From Opitutales bacterium (lineage in GTDB: Bacteria > Verrucomicrobiota > Verrucomicrobiia > Opitutales > Coraliomargaritaceae), in contig JABBCA010000043.1 in assembly GCA_018607135.1 (NCBI GenBank), positions 1-41,009 of the forward strand: a stretch of DNA of 41,009 nucleotides. Direction: 5' to 3'. This document shows positions 1 through 10,546 of this stretch, one piece after another. The translations under genes and the position numbers were made by a program. The notes below the pieces were generated by a model. That model saw only the letters and a program-made list of their open reading frames with translations. It made no database searches and was not told the DNA's origin. Each line of letters starts with the position of its first letter. Position 1 is the first letter of the stretch.

Positions 1-72
1 TTAAATTGGTTCAGAGACTCTTGAGAGAGCCTCAATCTAAGCACCACTTCCCCACGAATCGACGATGCACCC

Positions 73-104
73 AAAAAAAGGCCTCGGTCAAAATGACCGA
101 GGCC
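73..104 (-). terminator. Rho-independent terminator of groEL
   Basis: An 11-bp perfect stem (GGCCTCGGTCA at 80-90 with TGACCGAGGCC at 94-104) has a 3-nt loop. On the minus strand it is followed by seven T (A-run at 73-79). It lies about 50 bp past the groEL stop codon and has all the features of an intrinsic terminator for the chaperone transcript. Confidence 0.93.
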
Positions 105-152
105 CTGTTAAATTGATTAAAGTTGAGCTGAACAGCAAGTAATCCAAATGGA

Positions 153-1826
<1,674 letters not shown>

Positions 1827-1851
1827 TTATGTATTTAGAGTTGGATACGAA

Positions 1852-2139
1852 CTAAGCGATCACACCAAGGATGCTATCTTCGTCGATCAGGATATACTCA
1901 ACGCCATCGACCTTTACAGGTGTGCCGCCGTAGCCAGGAAGAAGAACCTTGTCGCCTTTCTTCACGTTAAAAGGAACTGCTTTACCGCTATCGTCCTTTT
2001 TGCCGGTGCCAAGTGCAACAACTTCTGCTTCTTGAGACTTTTCCTTAGCTGAATCAGGTATAATGATCCCGCCGCGGATTTGTTCATCTTCTTCAATGCG
2101 CTTCAAAAGAACGCGTTCACCGAGTGGTTTGATTTTCAT
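1852..2139 (-). CDS. groES: Co-chaperonin GroES (Hsp10)
   Basis: GroES is the heptameric lid of the GroEL chamber. The 95 residues have the normal length and the family landmarks: the [14 protein letters not shown] start, a mobile-loop region around residues 17-33 ([14 protein letters not shown]) that binds GroEL, and the C-terminal [14 protein letters not shown] segment. It precedes groEL by 43 bp, so the pair forms the standard groESL operon. The dnaK stop codon is 140 bp upstream on the same strand. That gap holds a large imperfect inverted repeat, so groESL may be transcribed separately from dnaK or read through. The ATG is preceded by an A/T-rich leader with no Shine-Dalgarno core. Confidence 0.98.
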   Translation of the reverse strand: MKIKPLGERVLLKRIEEDEQIRGGIIIPDSAKEKSQEAEVVALGTGKKDDSGKAVPFNVKKGDKVLLPGYGGTPVKVDGVEYILIDEDSILGVIA

Positions 2140-2179
2140 ATATGTATATTTATGTGTTTTGGAGATTATGTTGTTTGAT

Positions 2180-2272
2180 AAAGTAGGTAGGAGCGGGAGT
2201 TAGAAGTTAGTTTACGGGAACACTAAATGATAAATTCCTCTAACTTCTTCTTCCCACCTTTATACCTACTTT
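2180..2272. repeat. Imperfect inverted repeat between dnaK and groES
   Basis: The arms AAAGTAGGTA (2180-2189) and TACCTACTTT (2263-2272) are perfectly complementary. Inside them AGAAGTTAG (2202-2210) pairs with CTAACTTCT (2240-2248). Together they give arms of about 31-33 nt with some mismatches and a 29-nt loop. The element fills most of the dnaK-groES gap. It could act as a processing or partial termination structure setting the dnaK:groESL ratio, or be a dispersed repeat, since related words recur near 37236-37295. It does not resemble a CIRCE element (TTAGCACTC-N9-GAGTGCTAA). Confidence 0.6.
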
Positions 2273-2279
2273 TAAAAGT

Positions 2280-4232
<1,953 letters not shown>

Positions 4233-4271
4233 GCCATACAATAAGCATTCCAAATGCCACGCGCATGCCAA

Positions 4272-4405
4272 TGTCACAAAGCACTGATATGCAATAGATT
4301 ATATCTTAAAGGCCTATACCTAGGCTACTAAACCGTCCATCTAAGTGAGACGCACTGTCACAGTTTGTGTCACAATACGAAGCCGTGTGACAGAGTGGTG
4401 TCACA
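4272..4405 (-). promoter_or_regulatory. Five TGTCACA/TGTGACA boxes in the dnaK promoter region
   Basis: TGTCACA occurs at 4272-4278, 4356-4362, 4368-4374 and 4399-4405, and its reverse complement TGTGACA at 4386-4392. The last two copies (4386-4405) make a perfect 7-bp inverted repeat with a 6-bp spacer, the shape expected of a dimeric regulator site. The pair at 4356 and 4368 is a direct repeat with a 12-bp period. Four boxes lie upstream of the candidate -10 and one between it and the start codon. The motif differs from CIRCE, HAIR and sigma-32 consensus sites. The regulator is unknown; function is inferred from arrangement only. Confidence 0.6.
4298..4303 (-). promoter_or_regulatory. Candidate -10 hexamer of the dnaK promoter
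   Basis: The minus strand reads TATAAT (ATTATA on the plus strand), a perfect sigma-70-type -10, 66 bp upstream of the dnaK ATG. At the standard 17-bp spacing the upstream hexamer is AGCCTA, which is not a -35 match. The promoter may depend on an activator or on a different sigma factor. Confidence 0.45.
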
Positions 4406-4428
4406 GGTCGCACGGTGAGCAATAGATT

Positions 4429-4460
4429 AAAAAAAGCTACCATCGCAATTGTCGCGTAGC
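4429..4460 (-). terminator. Candidate terminator downstream of the DEAD-box helicase
   Basis: On the minus strand GCTAC (4460-4456) pairs with GTAGC (4440-4436), with further partial pairing inside the 15-nt interior. It is followed directly by seven T (4435-4429). It lies about 250 bp past the helicase stop and just before the dnaK promoter boxes, so it probably insulates the two transcription units. Confidence 0.6.
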
Positions 4461-4708
4461 GTTCATTTGCTTACCAACTACAAACCTAAGATAGGTAGCC
4501 AAAAGCGTGAGTTTTTGGTCAGTTTAAATGGTGAATACACGGTAGTTTTTATTTTTGAGACAGTCTCCTTACTCGTGTAAGGGAAGCGATGTATTCCAGC
4601 CTACCTCAGATACACCTCTCCTCATACCCGCACTAGCGCAGACACCACAGAAAATAAAACTGTGAAAAACTCATGGATAGAGAATGGCCCAGAAGCCGAC
4701 ACTACCAA

Positions 4709-5824
4709 TTACTCCACCAACGTGAAGTTTACCGCCAACTCCTGCTCCAGCCGAGTGATCTTACTACGCTCATTCGGTTCAATCAAAGTGAGTGATACAC
4801 CCTTCTTTCCTGCTCGGGCCGTGCGACCGCTACGGTGCGTGTAATACTGTAACGCATCTGGTAACTGATGTTGAATTACAAAAGACAAGCCTTCGACATC
4901 AATTCCGCGTGCGGCGACATCAGTCGCAATCAAATACTGCAGGCGTTCCTTAGTGAATGCACGCATGACCTTATCGCGATCCTTTTGACTCAAATCACCT
5001 TGTATCACACCAACCGCCATTCCTCGTCGAGTCAGCTCCTGCCCCAAACGAATGGCTCCTGCGCGCGTGCGCGCGAAAATCAAGCCGCGCTCGCCTTCGT
5101 GGTTTGCTAGGTAACGAGCGATAAAGTCATCCTTTTCCTCACGAGAGACTATTGCATATTGATGATCAATATTACGATTTACAATTTCCTTCGGGTCCAC
5201 CTTTACCATATGCGCCTTCGCTGACATATTGCCATCAATGAGCCCCTGGACATGCTTTTGGAAAGTTGCGGAAAACAACCAAGTGCTCTTTCGTTGCTTG
5301 GTTTCTTTAAAAACGCGCGCGAGCTCTTCACGAAAGCCCATGCTCAGCATTTCGTCGGCTTCATCCAGAATGAGATAGTTAACCGATTCCAAATGCATCT
5401 GCGCATCCAGAAGCTCCATGAGACGACCGGGAGTCGCAACGAGGATGTGTGTCGGACGTGAAAGACGCTCAATCTGCATCTCGATCTTATCGCCACCTGC
5501 AGCCACTTCGACAAAAATTTTATCCTGTGCATACTTAGTGTATTTAAACAGCTGCTTGCCGATCTGTTTTGCGAGTTCACGAGTCGGCGCAATAATCAAC
5601 CCTTGTATCTCTGCTTTATCGGGGTCCATCTTCGTCAACAAAGGTAAACCAAAAGCGGCAGTCTTTCCTGTTCCCGTTTGCGCCTGCGCAATCAAGTCAG
5701 TGCCATCTTTTATTAAGAATGGAATCACTTGCTGCTGAATCGGTGTGGGCGTCTCGATCCCCAGTTCCTCGATACCAAGAATCAAATCCGAAGGGATGCC
5801 TAAATCTACAAATGTCTGTGCCAT
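4709..5824 (-). CDS. DEAD-box ATP-dependent RNA helicase, core only
   Basis: This enzyme unwinds or remodels RNA using ATP, typically in ribosome assembly or mRNA turnover. All superfamily-2 DEAD motifs are present in 371 residues: Q motif with PTPIQQQVIP (26-35), motif I AQTGTGKT (48-55), PTRELA (80-85), TPGRL (131-135), DEAD (154-157), SAT (185-187), ATDVAARGID (300-309) and HRSGRTARAG (330-339). It stops soon after the second RecA domain and lacks the RNA-binding tail of DeaD/CsdA or DbpA and the basic tail of RhlE, so no symbol is assigned. The start is the ATG at 5824 (MAQTFVDLG); an in-frame ATG lies 33 bp upstream at 5857, but the helicase homology begins at MAQTF. It lies 192 bp downstream of tRNA-His on the same strand, with competing hairpins between. 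Confidence 0.96.
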   Translation of the reverse strand: MAQTFVDLGIPSDLILGIEELGIETPTPIQQQVIPFLIKDGTDLIAQAQTGTGKTAAFGLPLLTKMDPDKAEIQGLIIAPTRELAKQIGKQLFKYTKYAQDKIFVEVAAGGDKIEMQIERLSRPTHILVATPGRLMELLDAQMHLESVNYLILDEADEMLSMGFREELARVFKETKQRKSTWLFSATFQKHVQGLIDGNMSAKAHMVKVDPKEIVNRNIDHQYAIVSREEKDDFIARYLANHEGERGLIFARTRAGAIRLGQELTRRGMAVGVIQGDLSQKDRDKVMRAFTKERLQYLIATDVAARGIDVEGLSFVIQHQLPDALQYYTHRSGRTARAGKKGVSLTLIEPNERSKITRLEQELAVNFTLVE

Positions 5825-5933
5825 ATATGGCGACCACACAGCCACAGAACTGCCCAAACAACAAGAATCATTTTACACATCGAGAATTAGGTAGCCAACG
5901 GGGTTGCTGCGCCTTCTTCGTGTTTTTCGAGAC

Positions 5934-6017
5934 GGAACATTCGTTCCTAAAAGCACTACGTCAAACCCGCTTGCTCGCGGGTTCTCATCCCGCAACGTGC
6001 ATTTTGCTTCGCAAAAT
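5934..6017 (-). promoter_or_regulatory. Series of hairpins between tRNA-His and the helicase gene
   Basis: In minus-strand order there is ATTTTGC-GAA-GCAAAAT (6017-6001), which begins at the terminal A of the tRNA CCA. Next, GCGGG (5993-5989) and AACCCGC (5983-5977) can form one hairpin, while AACCCGC (5983-5977) can instead pair with GCGGGTT (5970-5964). Last comes GGAAC-GAAT-GTTCC (5947-5934). The middle pairings exclude each other, as in attenuators or antiterminators. No T-run follows, so this is not a clear terminator. The stretch could regulate the helicase mRNA, separate it from the tRNA, or be a REP-like repeat. Confidence 0.5.
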
Positions 6018-6094
6018 GGGGTGGCTAACGGGATTCGAACCCGCGACCCTCGGCACCACAAGCCGATGCTCTAACCAACTGAGCTATAGCCACC
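6017..6094 (-). tRNA. tRNA-His (anticodon GUG)
   Basis: The minus strand folds into a full cloverleaf. The acceptor arms GTGGCTA/TAGCCAC pair 7/7, the D arm has AGCTCAGTTGGTTAGAGC, the anticodon stem TCGGC/GCCGA encloses the loop TTGTGGT with anticodon GTG, and the T arm contains GGTTCGAATCC. The histidine hallmarks, an extra 5' G(-1) at 6094 and a discriminator C73 at 6020, are both present, and a genomic CCA follows (6019-6017). A hairpin starts at the CCA end. Confidence 0.97.
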
Positions 6095-6246
6095 ATCTGA
6101 TGTGAAAAGCACGCTTCTCACTGAAGGAGTCGGAATCCTCTTTTTTCACGCGCTCTTGTCAATAGCAGTTTGAAGGAATTTTCGATGCCACAATCATTTT
6201 ACAGTGGATACATTCATTTAAGCCATCCAGAGCGCATGACTGGACC

Positions 6247-6840
6247 TTAAAACTTTTCCTCTAAACTTTCGGCTAATTGCTGCAATGCTTGATTCAGGCC
6301 AGCCACCAAGCTCTCTGCATTCCCTTGATCCCAGCCGATCGCTGACGATTCAAAACATCCAGATTGTTGGATGTTTACCCCGTCACGAAGCTCCCAATCC
6401 ACGACCATTCGAATCGTGCCATCGCTCAAAGCGCCGAGTTTATAAAACTTCAGGAGAAGTTCTGATGAATCGCGCACGCGGTTGGGCCATGGGTAAAAAC
6501 CGCTCACAGGCTGTTTTGCCATTAAAAATTCAGAAACACTGCGGGCAATCCCCTCTTCTAGCGGCTCGGCCCACCGTGCTTTACCCAGTTCATCGATCTC
6601 GCCATTCGGATTTCGATACTGTAGGCGCTTACCGTCTAGGTATGCTGGCAGATCTGGACGTGCGACGTAAATCGCCACTCTTTGAGTGTTGTGAGTCGGT
6701 TGAGACTCAATTGGTCCCAGCGCATAAAGCTTAACAGGATCAGGTTTCGGCTTCAAGTTCACACAGCTCGACATGAGCAGACCGAGTAGAAGACTACCAA
6801 GTGCAAACATCATAAAGCGTATTGCTTGTTTATTATTCAT
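6247..6840 (-). CDS. PqiC/LptE-like auxiliary lipoprotein of the Mla-type ABC transporter
   Basis: This is a predicted lipoprotein partnering the MCE transporter, of the ABC-type transport auxiliary lipoprotein (PqiC, DUF330) type. The start at 6840 gives 197 residues. A signal segment (MNNKQAIRFMMFALGSLLLGLLMSSC) ends in a lipobox-like LMSSC. The characteristic VARPDLPAYLDGKRLQYR and ARWAEPLEEGI segments follow. Its ATG overlaps the end of the MCE gene by 8 bp (ATGAATAA), which indicates translational coupling. It is last in the four-gene operon. PqiC-type proteins are thought to sit in the outer membrane and dock the MCE tunnel. Assignment rests on motif resemblance plus context. Confidence 0.82.
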   Translation of the reverse strand: MNNKQAIRFMMFALGSLLLGLLMSSCVNLKPKPDPVKLYALGPIESQPTHNTQRVAIYVARPDLPAYLDGKRLQYRNPNGEIDELGKARWAEPLEEGIARSVSEFLMAKQPVSGFYPWPNRVRDSSELLLKFYKLGALSDGTIRMVVDWELRDGVNIQQSGCFESSAIGWDQGNAESLVAGLNQALQQLAESLEEKF

Positions 6841-7840
6841 CTTCGGGACGGCCTGTAAGCAATGCATTGGGATTTCGTTCTATGTAATCAACTAAAAGTC
6901 GAACTGACTTCGCGGCACGACCGAGTTCCCGCAACGTAGTTTCAAACTCATAACGAAGATCGGATTCAGGACTAATCAAATCACTCGACTCAGAAACAAG
7001 GCGGTCCAAGCCCGCCATCGTCTTATCAAATTGGCCCGTCCAACTTGCCATCGTTTCTGCCAACGGGCCTTGTTCCAAATTAAAAGTCTGCACCGTCGCA
7101 TCGATCGTTTCGAAGGCTTCCTTCGCAGCAATTATGGTCTCCTTAAAGTCTTCAGATTGAACAAGGGCCCTCACATCTCCAGCCGCGCTTATTATAGACT
7201 GACTGATACCCTCGGAATCAATCCCCTCCAAGACGATCGCTAAGTTTTCAAGGGCCACATTCACGCTTTCGTTCAATCGCTCGACGTCAATCTCTCCAAA
7301 ATTAGAAATCAACTTCACTGCTTTCGTGGTGATTTCATCTAATGGAGATCCAAGAGTCGGAATCTCTAGCATCCCATTCACTTTCTCTAGATGCGGCCTC
7401 CAATCTGGCAAAGCACCTGGCTCAAAACTGAACTCTACAAATAACTGGCCCGTAATCAAACTTTCCAGGTTCAGCTGCGCTACCAGACCAGCCTCAATAG
7501 ATTCGTGAATAGTTTCAGCTGAAAACGAGGCCTCGGCGACGCCCAAGTCCCGCTCCAGTCTGGAACGATCCAACTTTATAATGACAGGTATCGCAGTGGA
7601 TCGACTTCGTTGCCCATCAGCGCGAATCAAGATTCGTTCGACCGAACCGACGGGCACGCCTCGGAATTTCACAGAGGACCCAGCGGCCAGACCATTTACC
7701 GACTGATCAAAGAATAAAATGAAGCGCTCGGATTTGGTGAGTAAGGATGTAGAACCAAAAAACAAGACCATACCTACTAGAAGTATCGTGGCTACAGTAA
7801 CAAAGGCACCTATGGCTTTGGGACTAGGCTTACGTTTCAT
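6833..7840 (-). CDS. mlaD: MCE-domain protein (MlaD/PqiB family), periplasmic lipid-transport component
   Basis: This is the periplasmic substrate-binding and tunnel subunit of an MCE lipid transporter. The 335 residues comprise one N-terminal transmembrane anchor (about residues 10-30, KAIGAFVTVATILLVGMVLFF) and a single MCE domain containing FFDQSVNGLAAGSSVKFRGV and PVGSVERI (about 43-72). A long helical C-terminal part (about 160-335) probably lengthens the tube. A single MCE domain fits MlaD more than the multi-domain PqiB or YebT, but it is about twice the length of E. coli MlaD (183 aa), as in many non-enterobacterial versions. It lies 33 bp after the ATPase and overlaps the lipoprotein gene. 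Confidence 0.9.
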   Translation of the reverse strand: MKRKPSPKAIGAFVTVATILLVGMVLFFGSTSLLTKSERFILFFDQSVNGLAAGSSVKFRGVPVGSVERILIRADGQRSRSTAIPVIIKLDRSRLERDLGVAEASFSAETIHESIEAGLVAQLNLESLITGQLFVEFSFEPGALPDWRPHLEKVNGMLEIPTLGSPLDEITTKAVKLISNFGEIDVERLNESVNVALENLAIVLEGIDSEGISQSIISAAGDVRALVQSEDFKETIIAAKEAFETIDATVQTFNLEQGPLAETMASWTGQFDKTMAGLDRLVSESSDLISPESDLRYEFETTLRELGRAAKSVRLLVDYIERNPNALLTGRPEDE

Positions 7841-7873
7841 AATGCATCTTAATGAGGGATGAAGAATAGAAGA

Positions 7874-8641
7874 TCAATCGTTTACATTGAGCTCACCTCG
7901 CTTCAAAAAGTCACGGACTTTAAAATCTGCACTGAGGTCATCAACTAGATCATTTGGATTTGCATCGCACAGTGCACGTTTACTATCTGCATCGAGAAAA
8001 AGTGCACGGTCCGCAATAGCAAAGATACTCGCCAACTCATGAGTGACCACCACAACGGTCGCGCCCAGCGCGTCGCGCAGTTCGAGAATTAAATCATCCA
8101 AGCGCCGCGAACTCAAAGGATCTAAGCCCGCTGACGGTTCATCAAAAAACAAAATTTCAGGGTCCAATGCGATCGCGCGAGCAAGTCCCGCACGCTTGCG
8201 CATTCCTCCACTTAATTCTGCGGGAAAACGATGCCCAAAGCCACCAAGCCCAACAAGAGAGAGCTTGAACTCCACAATCTCACTTATTTCCGAAGGTTTT
8301 AAATCTGTGTATTCTTCGAGCGGCATGGCCACATTTTCAGCTACGCTCATAGAGCTCCATAAAGCGCCACTCTGAAACAAGACACCAAATCGGCGACGAA
8401 TCGCGTCTGCAGACACAGCATCAGGATCAAACACCTTACCGTAGTAACGAATCTCACCTGCTGCCGCTCGCTCGAGCCCGATCAAATGCTTCAAAAGCGT
8501 GCTCTTACCGCATCCACTTCCACCCATGATCACCTTCACTTCACCGCGTCGAACGACAAAATCCAAAGATTCCATGACGACATAATTGCCATACTGCATT
8601 TTAAGCCCATCGGCTTGAATGATTATCTCTGAATCTGTCAT
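7874..8641 (-). CDS. mlaF: Mla-type ABC transporter ATPase
   Basis: This cytoplasmic ATPase energises lipid movement between inner and outer membranes. The start at 8641 (MTDSEIIIQADGLKMQYG) gives 255 residues; a non-homologous extension upstream overlaps the permease gene. Walker A is GGSGCGKST (40-48), Q90 forms the Q-loop, LSGG (143-146) the signature, ILFFDE (163-168) Walker B and H201 the switch histidine. The stretch LSGGMRKRAGLARAIALD and the following DEPSAGLDP are typical of MlaF. Its ATG is 2 bp past the permease stop codon. Confidence 0.95.
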   Translation of the reverse strand: MTDSEIIIQADGLKMQYGNYVVMESLDFVVRRGEVKVIMGGSGCGKSTLLKHLIGLERAAAGEIRYYGKVFDPDAVSADAIRRRFGVLFQSGALWSSMSVAENVAMPLEEYTDLKPSEISEIVEFKLSLVGLGGFGHRFPAELSGGMRKRAGLARAIALDPEILFFDEPSAGLDPLSSRRLDDLILELRDALGATVVVVTHELASIFAIADRALFLDADSKRALCDANPNDLVDDLSADFKVRDFLKRGELNVND

Positions 8642-8643
8642 CT

Positions 8644-9783
8644 CTATATGCCCAATAAGTGAAACGAAACAGCAAAAATTGCATCTGCAATGACAATCCA
8701 AGTAATCGAAGTCACGACCGCCGAAGTCGCTGCTTGGCCGACAGCTGTGGCATCACGGCCGCAGTTCAACCCACGATAACAACCAGCCACGGCAATAATG
8801 GAACCAAACACAGCACTCTTAAAAATACCTGAAAGTAAATCATTCAAACTGACAGCAGCTTCAACTTGATTGAAATACTGAACCACGCTGACATCTGAAA
8901 TGGCAACAGCAACAACCATGCCTCCGAGAATACCAACAAAATCGGCACAAGCACATAGCAAAGGCATCATCAACACGAGCGCGACCACCCGAGGCACGAC
9001 TAAAAACTGCATCGGAGAGATACCGAAACTAACCAATGCATCGACCTCTTCGTTGACCTGCATACTACCAATTTGAGCGGCAAACGCCGCACCCGTTCGG
9101 CCCGCCATAATCACCCCCACCATGACCGCACCCAACTCACGGGTAATTGCCAGGCCCACCAAATCAGCAACATAGATATCCGCGGCGAATTTCTGCAACT
9201 GGATCACGCCGATGAAAGCGATGATCAACCCCGTCAGAAAACTTAGTAGACTGACAATAAGTAATGCCATCGGCCCCGTCGACTGGATCAGGAAGATGAA
9301 CTCTTTCCAACGAAACTGAGCCTTACCACGAACAAATACACAAAGGTCGACAACCAATTGTCCAAGGAATGTAAAATAGCCATCAAGCCCATGAAAAACT
9401 TCGACCGTATCTTCCCCGACCTGGGTTAAAAATTTGGACGGCTCCGGGGGTTCCCGATGTTTCATCTCGGGGACGACTTGAGACAGGCGAATCATGTTCT
9501 GCACACCCGAAGGTAAATCCCCGAATCGATACTCGACTCCAACCTCGTCGGCCCAGGCAATCACATCTCTAACAAAAATCAACAGGGCCGTATCCCAACT
9601 CAGCAAACCATCGACCGTAAATCGCACTATTTCGAACGAGCTCTTACCATACGATTCGGAAAGCAAACGAGTCGCATTAGGACGCTCATTGCGTAATATC
9701 CATTCACCTGAGAAAACCAGAACCTGCACCGAAGCTTCGGTCCGCACACTTAAGCCTGCCTTAGATTCTGAATTAATGGACAT
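8644..9783 (-). CDS. mlaE: MlaE-family ABC permease with N-terminal STAS-like domain
   Basis: This is the inner-membrane permease of the lipid transporter. I place the start at the ATG at 9783 (379 residues), because the longer frame to 9828 would need TTG. Residues 1-110 have the alternating pattern of a STAS-like domain (VQVLVFSGEWILRN, FEIVRFTVDGLLSWDTALL). The MlaE permease domain (about 125-379) has the hallmark EVDALVSFGISPMQFLVVPR and several hydrophobic helices. In the E. coli system the STAS partner is the separate protein MlaB, so this is a MlaB-MlaE-like fusion, which is common outside Proteobacteria. It is first in the operon; MlaA and MlaC homologues are not in the window. Confidence 0.93.
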   Translation of the reverse strand: MSINSESKAGLSVRTEASVQVLVFSGEWILRNERPNATRLLSESYGKSSFEIVRFTVDGLLSWDTALLIFVRDVIAWADEVGVEYRFGDLPSGVQNMIRLSQVVPEMKHREPPEPSKFLTQVGEDTVEVFHGLDGYFTFLGQLVVDLCVFVRGKAQFRWKEFIFLIQSTGPMALLIVSLLSFLTGLIIAFIGVIQLQKFAADIYVADLVGLAITRELGAVMVGVIMAGRTGAAFAAQIGSMQVNEEVDALVSFGISPMQFLVVPRVVALVLMMPLLCACADFVGILGGMVVAVAISDVSVVQYFNQVEAAVSLNDLLSGIFKSAVFGSIIAVAGCYRGLNCGRDATAVGQAATSAVVTSITWIVIADAIFAVSFHLLGI

Positions 9784-9892
9784 ACTTTTATAACCGCTGA
9801 CGACACCTTCGCTTGCAAACGCTAACAAAGCCGCGCATTTATCTCACGCAAGCCTGCACACATGGCATAACGAGATAAAGCACAATTTTAAC

Positions 9893-10546
9893 ATGCAAAC
9901 GATACTCTTCGATCTAGACGGCACGCTAGTAGACCACTTCACCACTATCGCACATAGCATCGCACATGCACAACGTGAGCTTGGACTTCCCGAAAGTAGC
10001 TACGAAACAGTCCGCGCCACCGTCGGAGGCGGCATCCATTTAACTCTGGAGCGTCTCATGGGGGCAACAGATGGCGCGCGAGCTTTGCCACTATTTAACA
10101 AACACTTTGAAGGTAATTTATACGATGGTTTATTCGAACTACCTGGCGCGGCATGGCTACTCCAACAATTAAGTGCAGATGGTGATTATCAAATGGCGGT
10201 CTTTACTAATAAAAACGGCGCGCACTCTCGTGCCATCACGAAGCACCTCAACCTAGACCAATGGCTCAGCGCGAACGTAGGCACTGGAGATACTCCTTAC
10301 CGTAAACCAGACCCCATTTTTACTGCACACATCTTAGAAGTCATGGCAGCCACCTCAGATGAAACAATTCTGATCGGTGACTCTCCCTTTGACTATGCTG
10401 CCGCAGAAGCAGGTTGCTTGCGTAACTTTTTAGTAGCAACTGGCAGTCACTCTTTAGATCAATTAAGCGAAGAAACCGCTGCAGAAGCTATCTACGAAGA
10501 TCTCTATGAGCTCGGCACAGCGGTCTTTGGCTTTACGCGGCCCTAG
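9893..10546 (+). CDS. HAD-superfamily hydrolase (phosphoglycolate phosphatase-like)
   Basis: This is a 217-residue cytoplasmic phosphatase of the haloacid dehalogenase superfamily. Motif I is DLDGTLVD (about 7-14), with the nucleophile and acid/base aspartates. Motif II is VFTNKNG, motif III the lysine in RKPDP, and motif IV GDSPFDYAAAEAG. The helical insert between motifs I and II is a C1 cap, as in Gph and PGMB-type enzymes, so small phosphorylated metabolites such as 2-phosphoglycolate are plausible substrates. It diverges from mlaE with about 109 bp between starts. Its TAG shares the CTAG tetramer with the stop of the convergent next gene. Exact substrate unknown. Confidence 0.9.
   Translation: MQTILFDLDGTLVDHFTTIAHSIAHAQRELGLPESSYETVRATVGGGIHLTLERLMGATDGARALPLFNKHFEGNLYDGLFELPGAAWLLQQLSADGDYQMAVFTNKNGAHSRAITKHLNLDQWLSANVGTGDTPYRKPDPIFTAHILEVMAATSDETILIGDSPFDYAAAEAGCLRNFLVATGSHSLDQLSEETAAEAIYEDLYELGTAVFGFTRP

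Larger units (their letters stand above)
4233..4708. other. 476-bp gene-free region between the helicase and dnaK
   Basis: No credible gene is present. From right to left (minus-strand reading) it holds the helicase 3' end, a perfect hairpin CCTTAC-TCGT-GTAAGG (4567-4582), a terminator at 4429-4460, a cluster of TGTCACA boxes at 4356-4405, a TATAAT hexamer at 4298-4303, and a further TGTCACA box at 4272-4278 in the presumed dnaK leader. Confidence 0.8.

Noticed and set aside
2140-2279. CIRCE/HrcA operator upstream of groES
   Set aside because: No TTAGCACTC-N9-GAGTGCTAA-like sequence is present; the inverted repeat there has different words.
5873-6061. Small open frame through the tRNA-His region
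   Set aside because: It translates the tRNA and adjacent hairpins (RGSRVRIPLATP is the usual false peptide from a tRNA T-arm).
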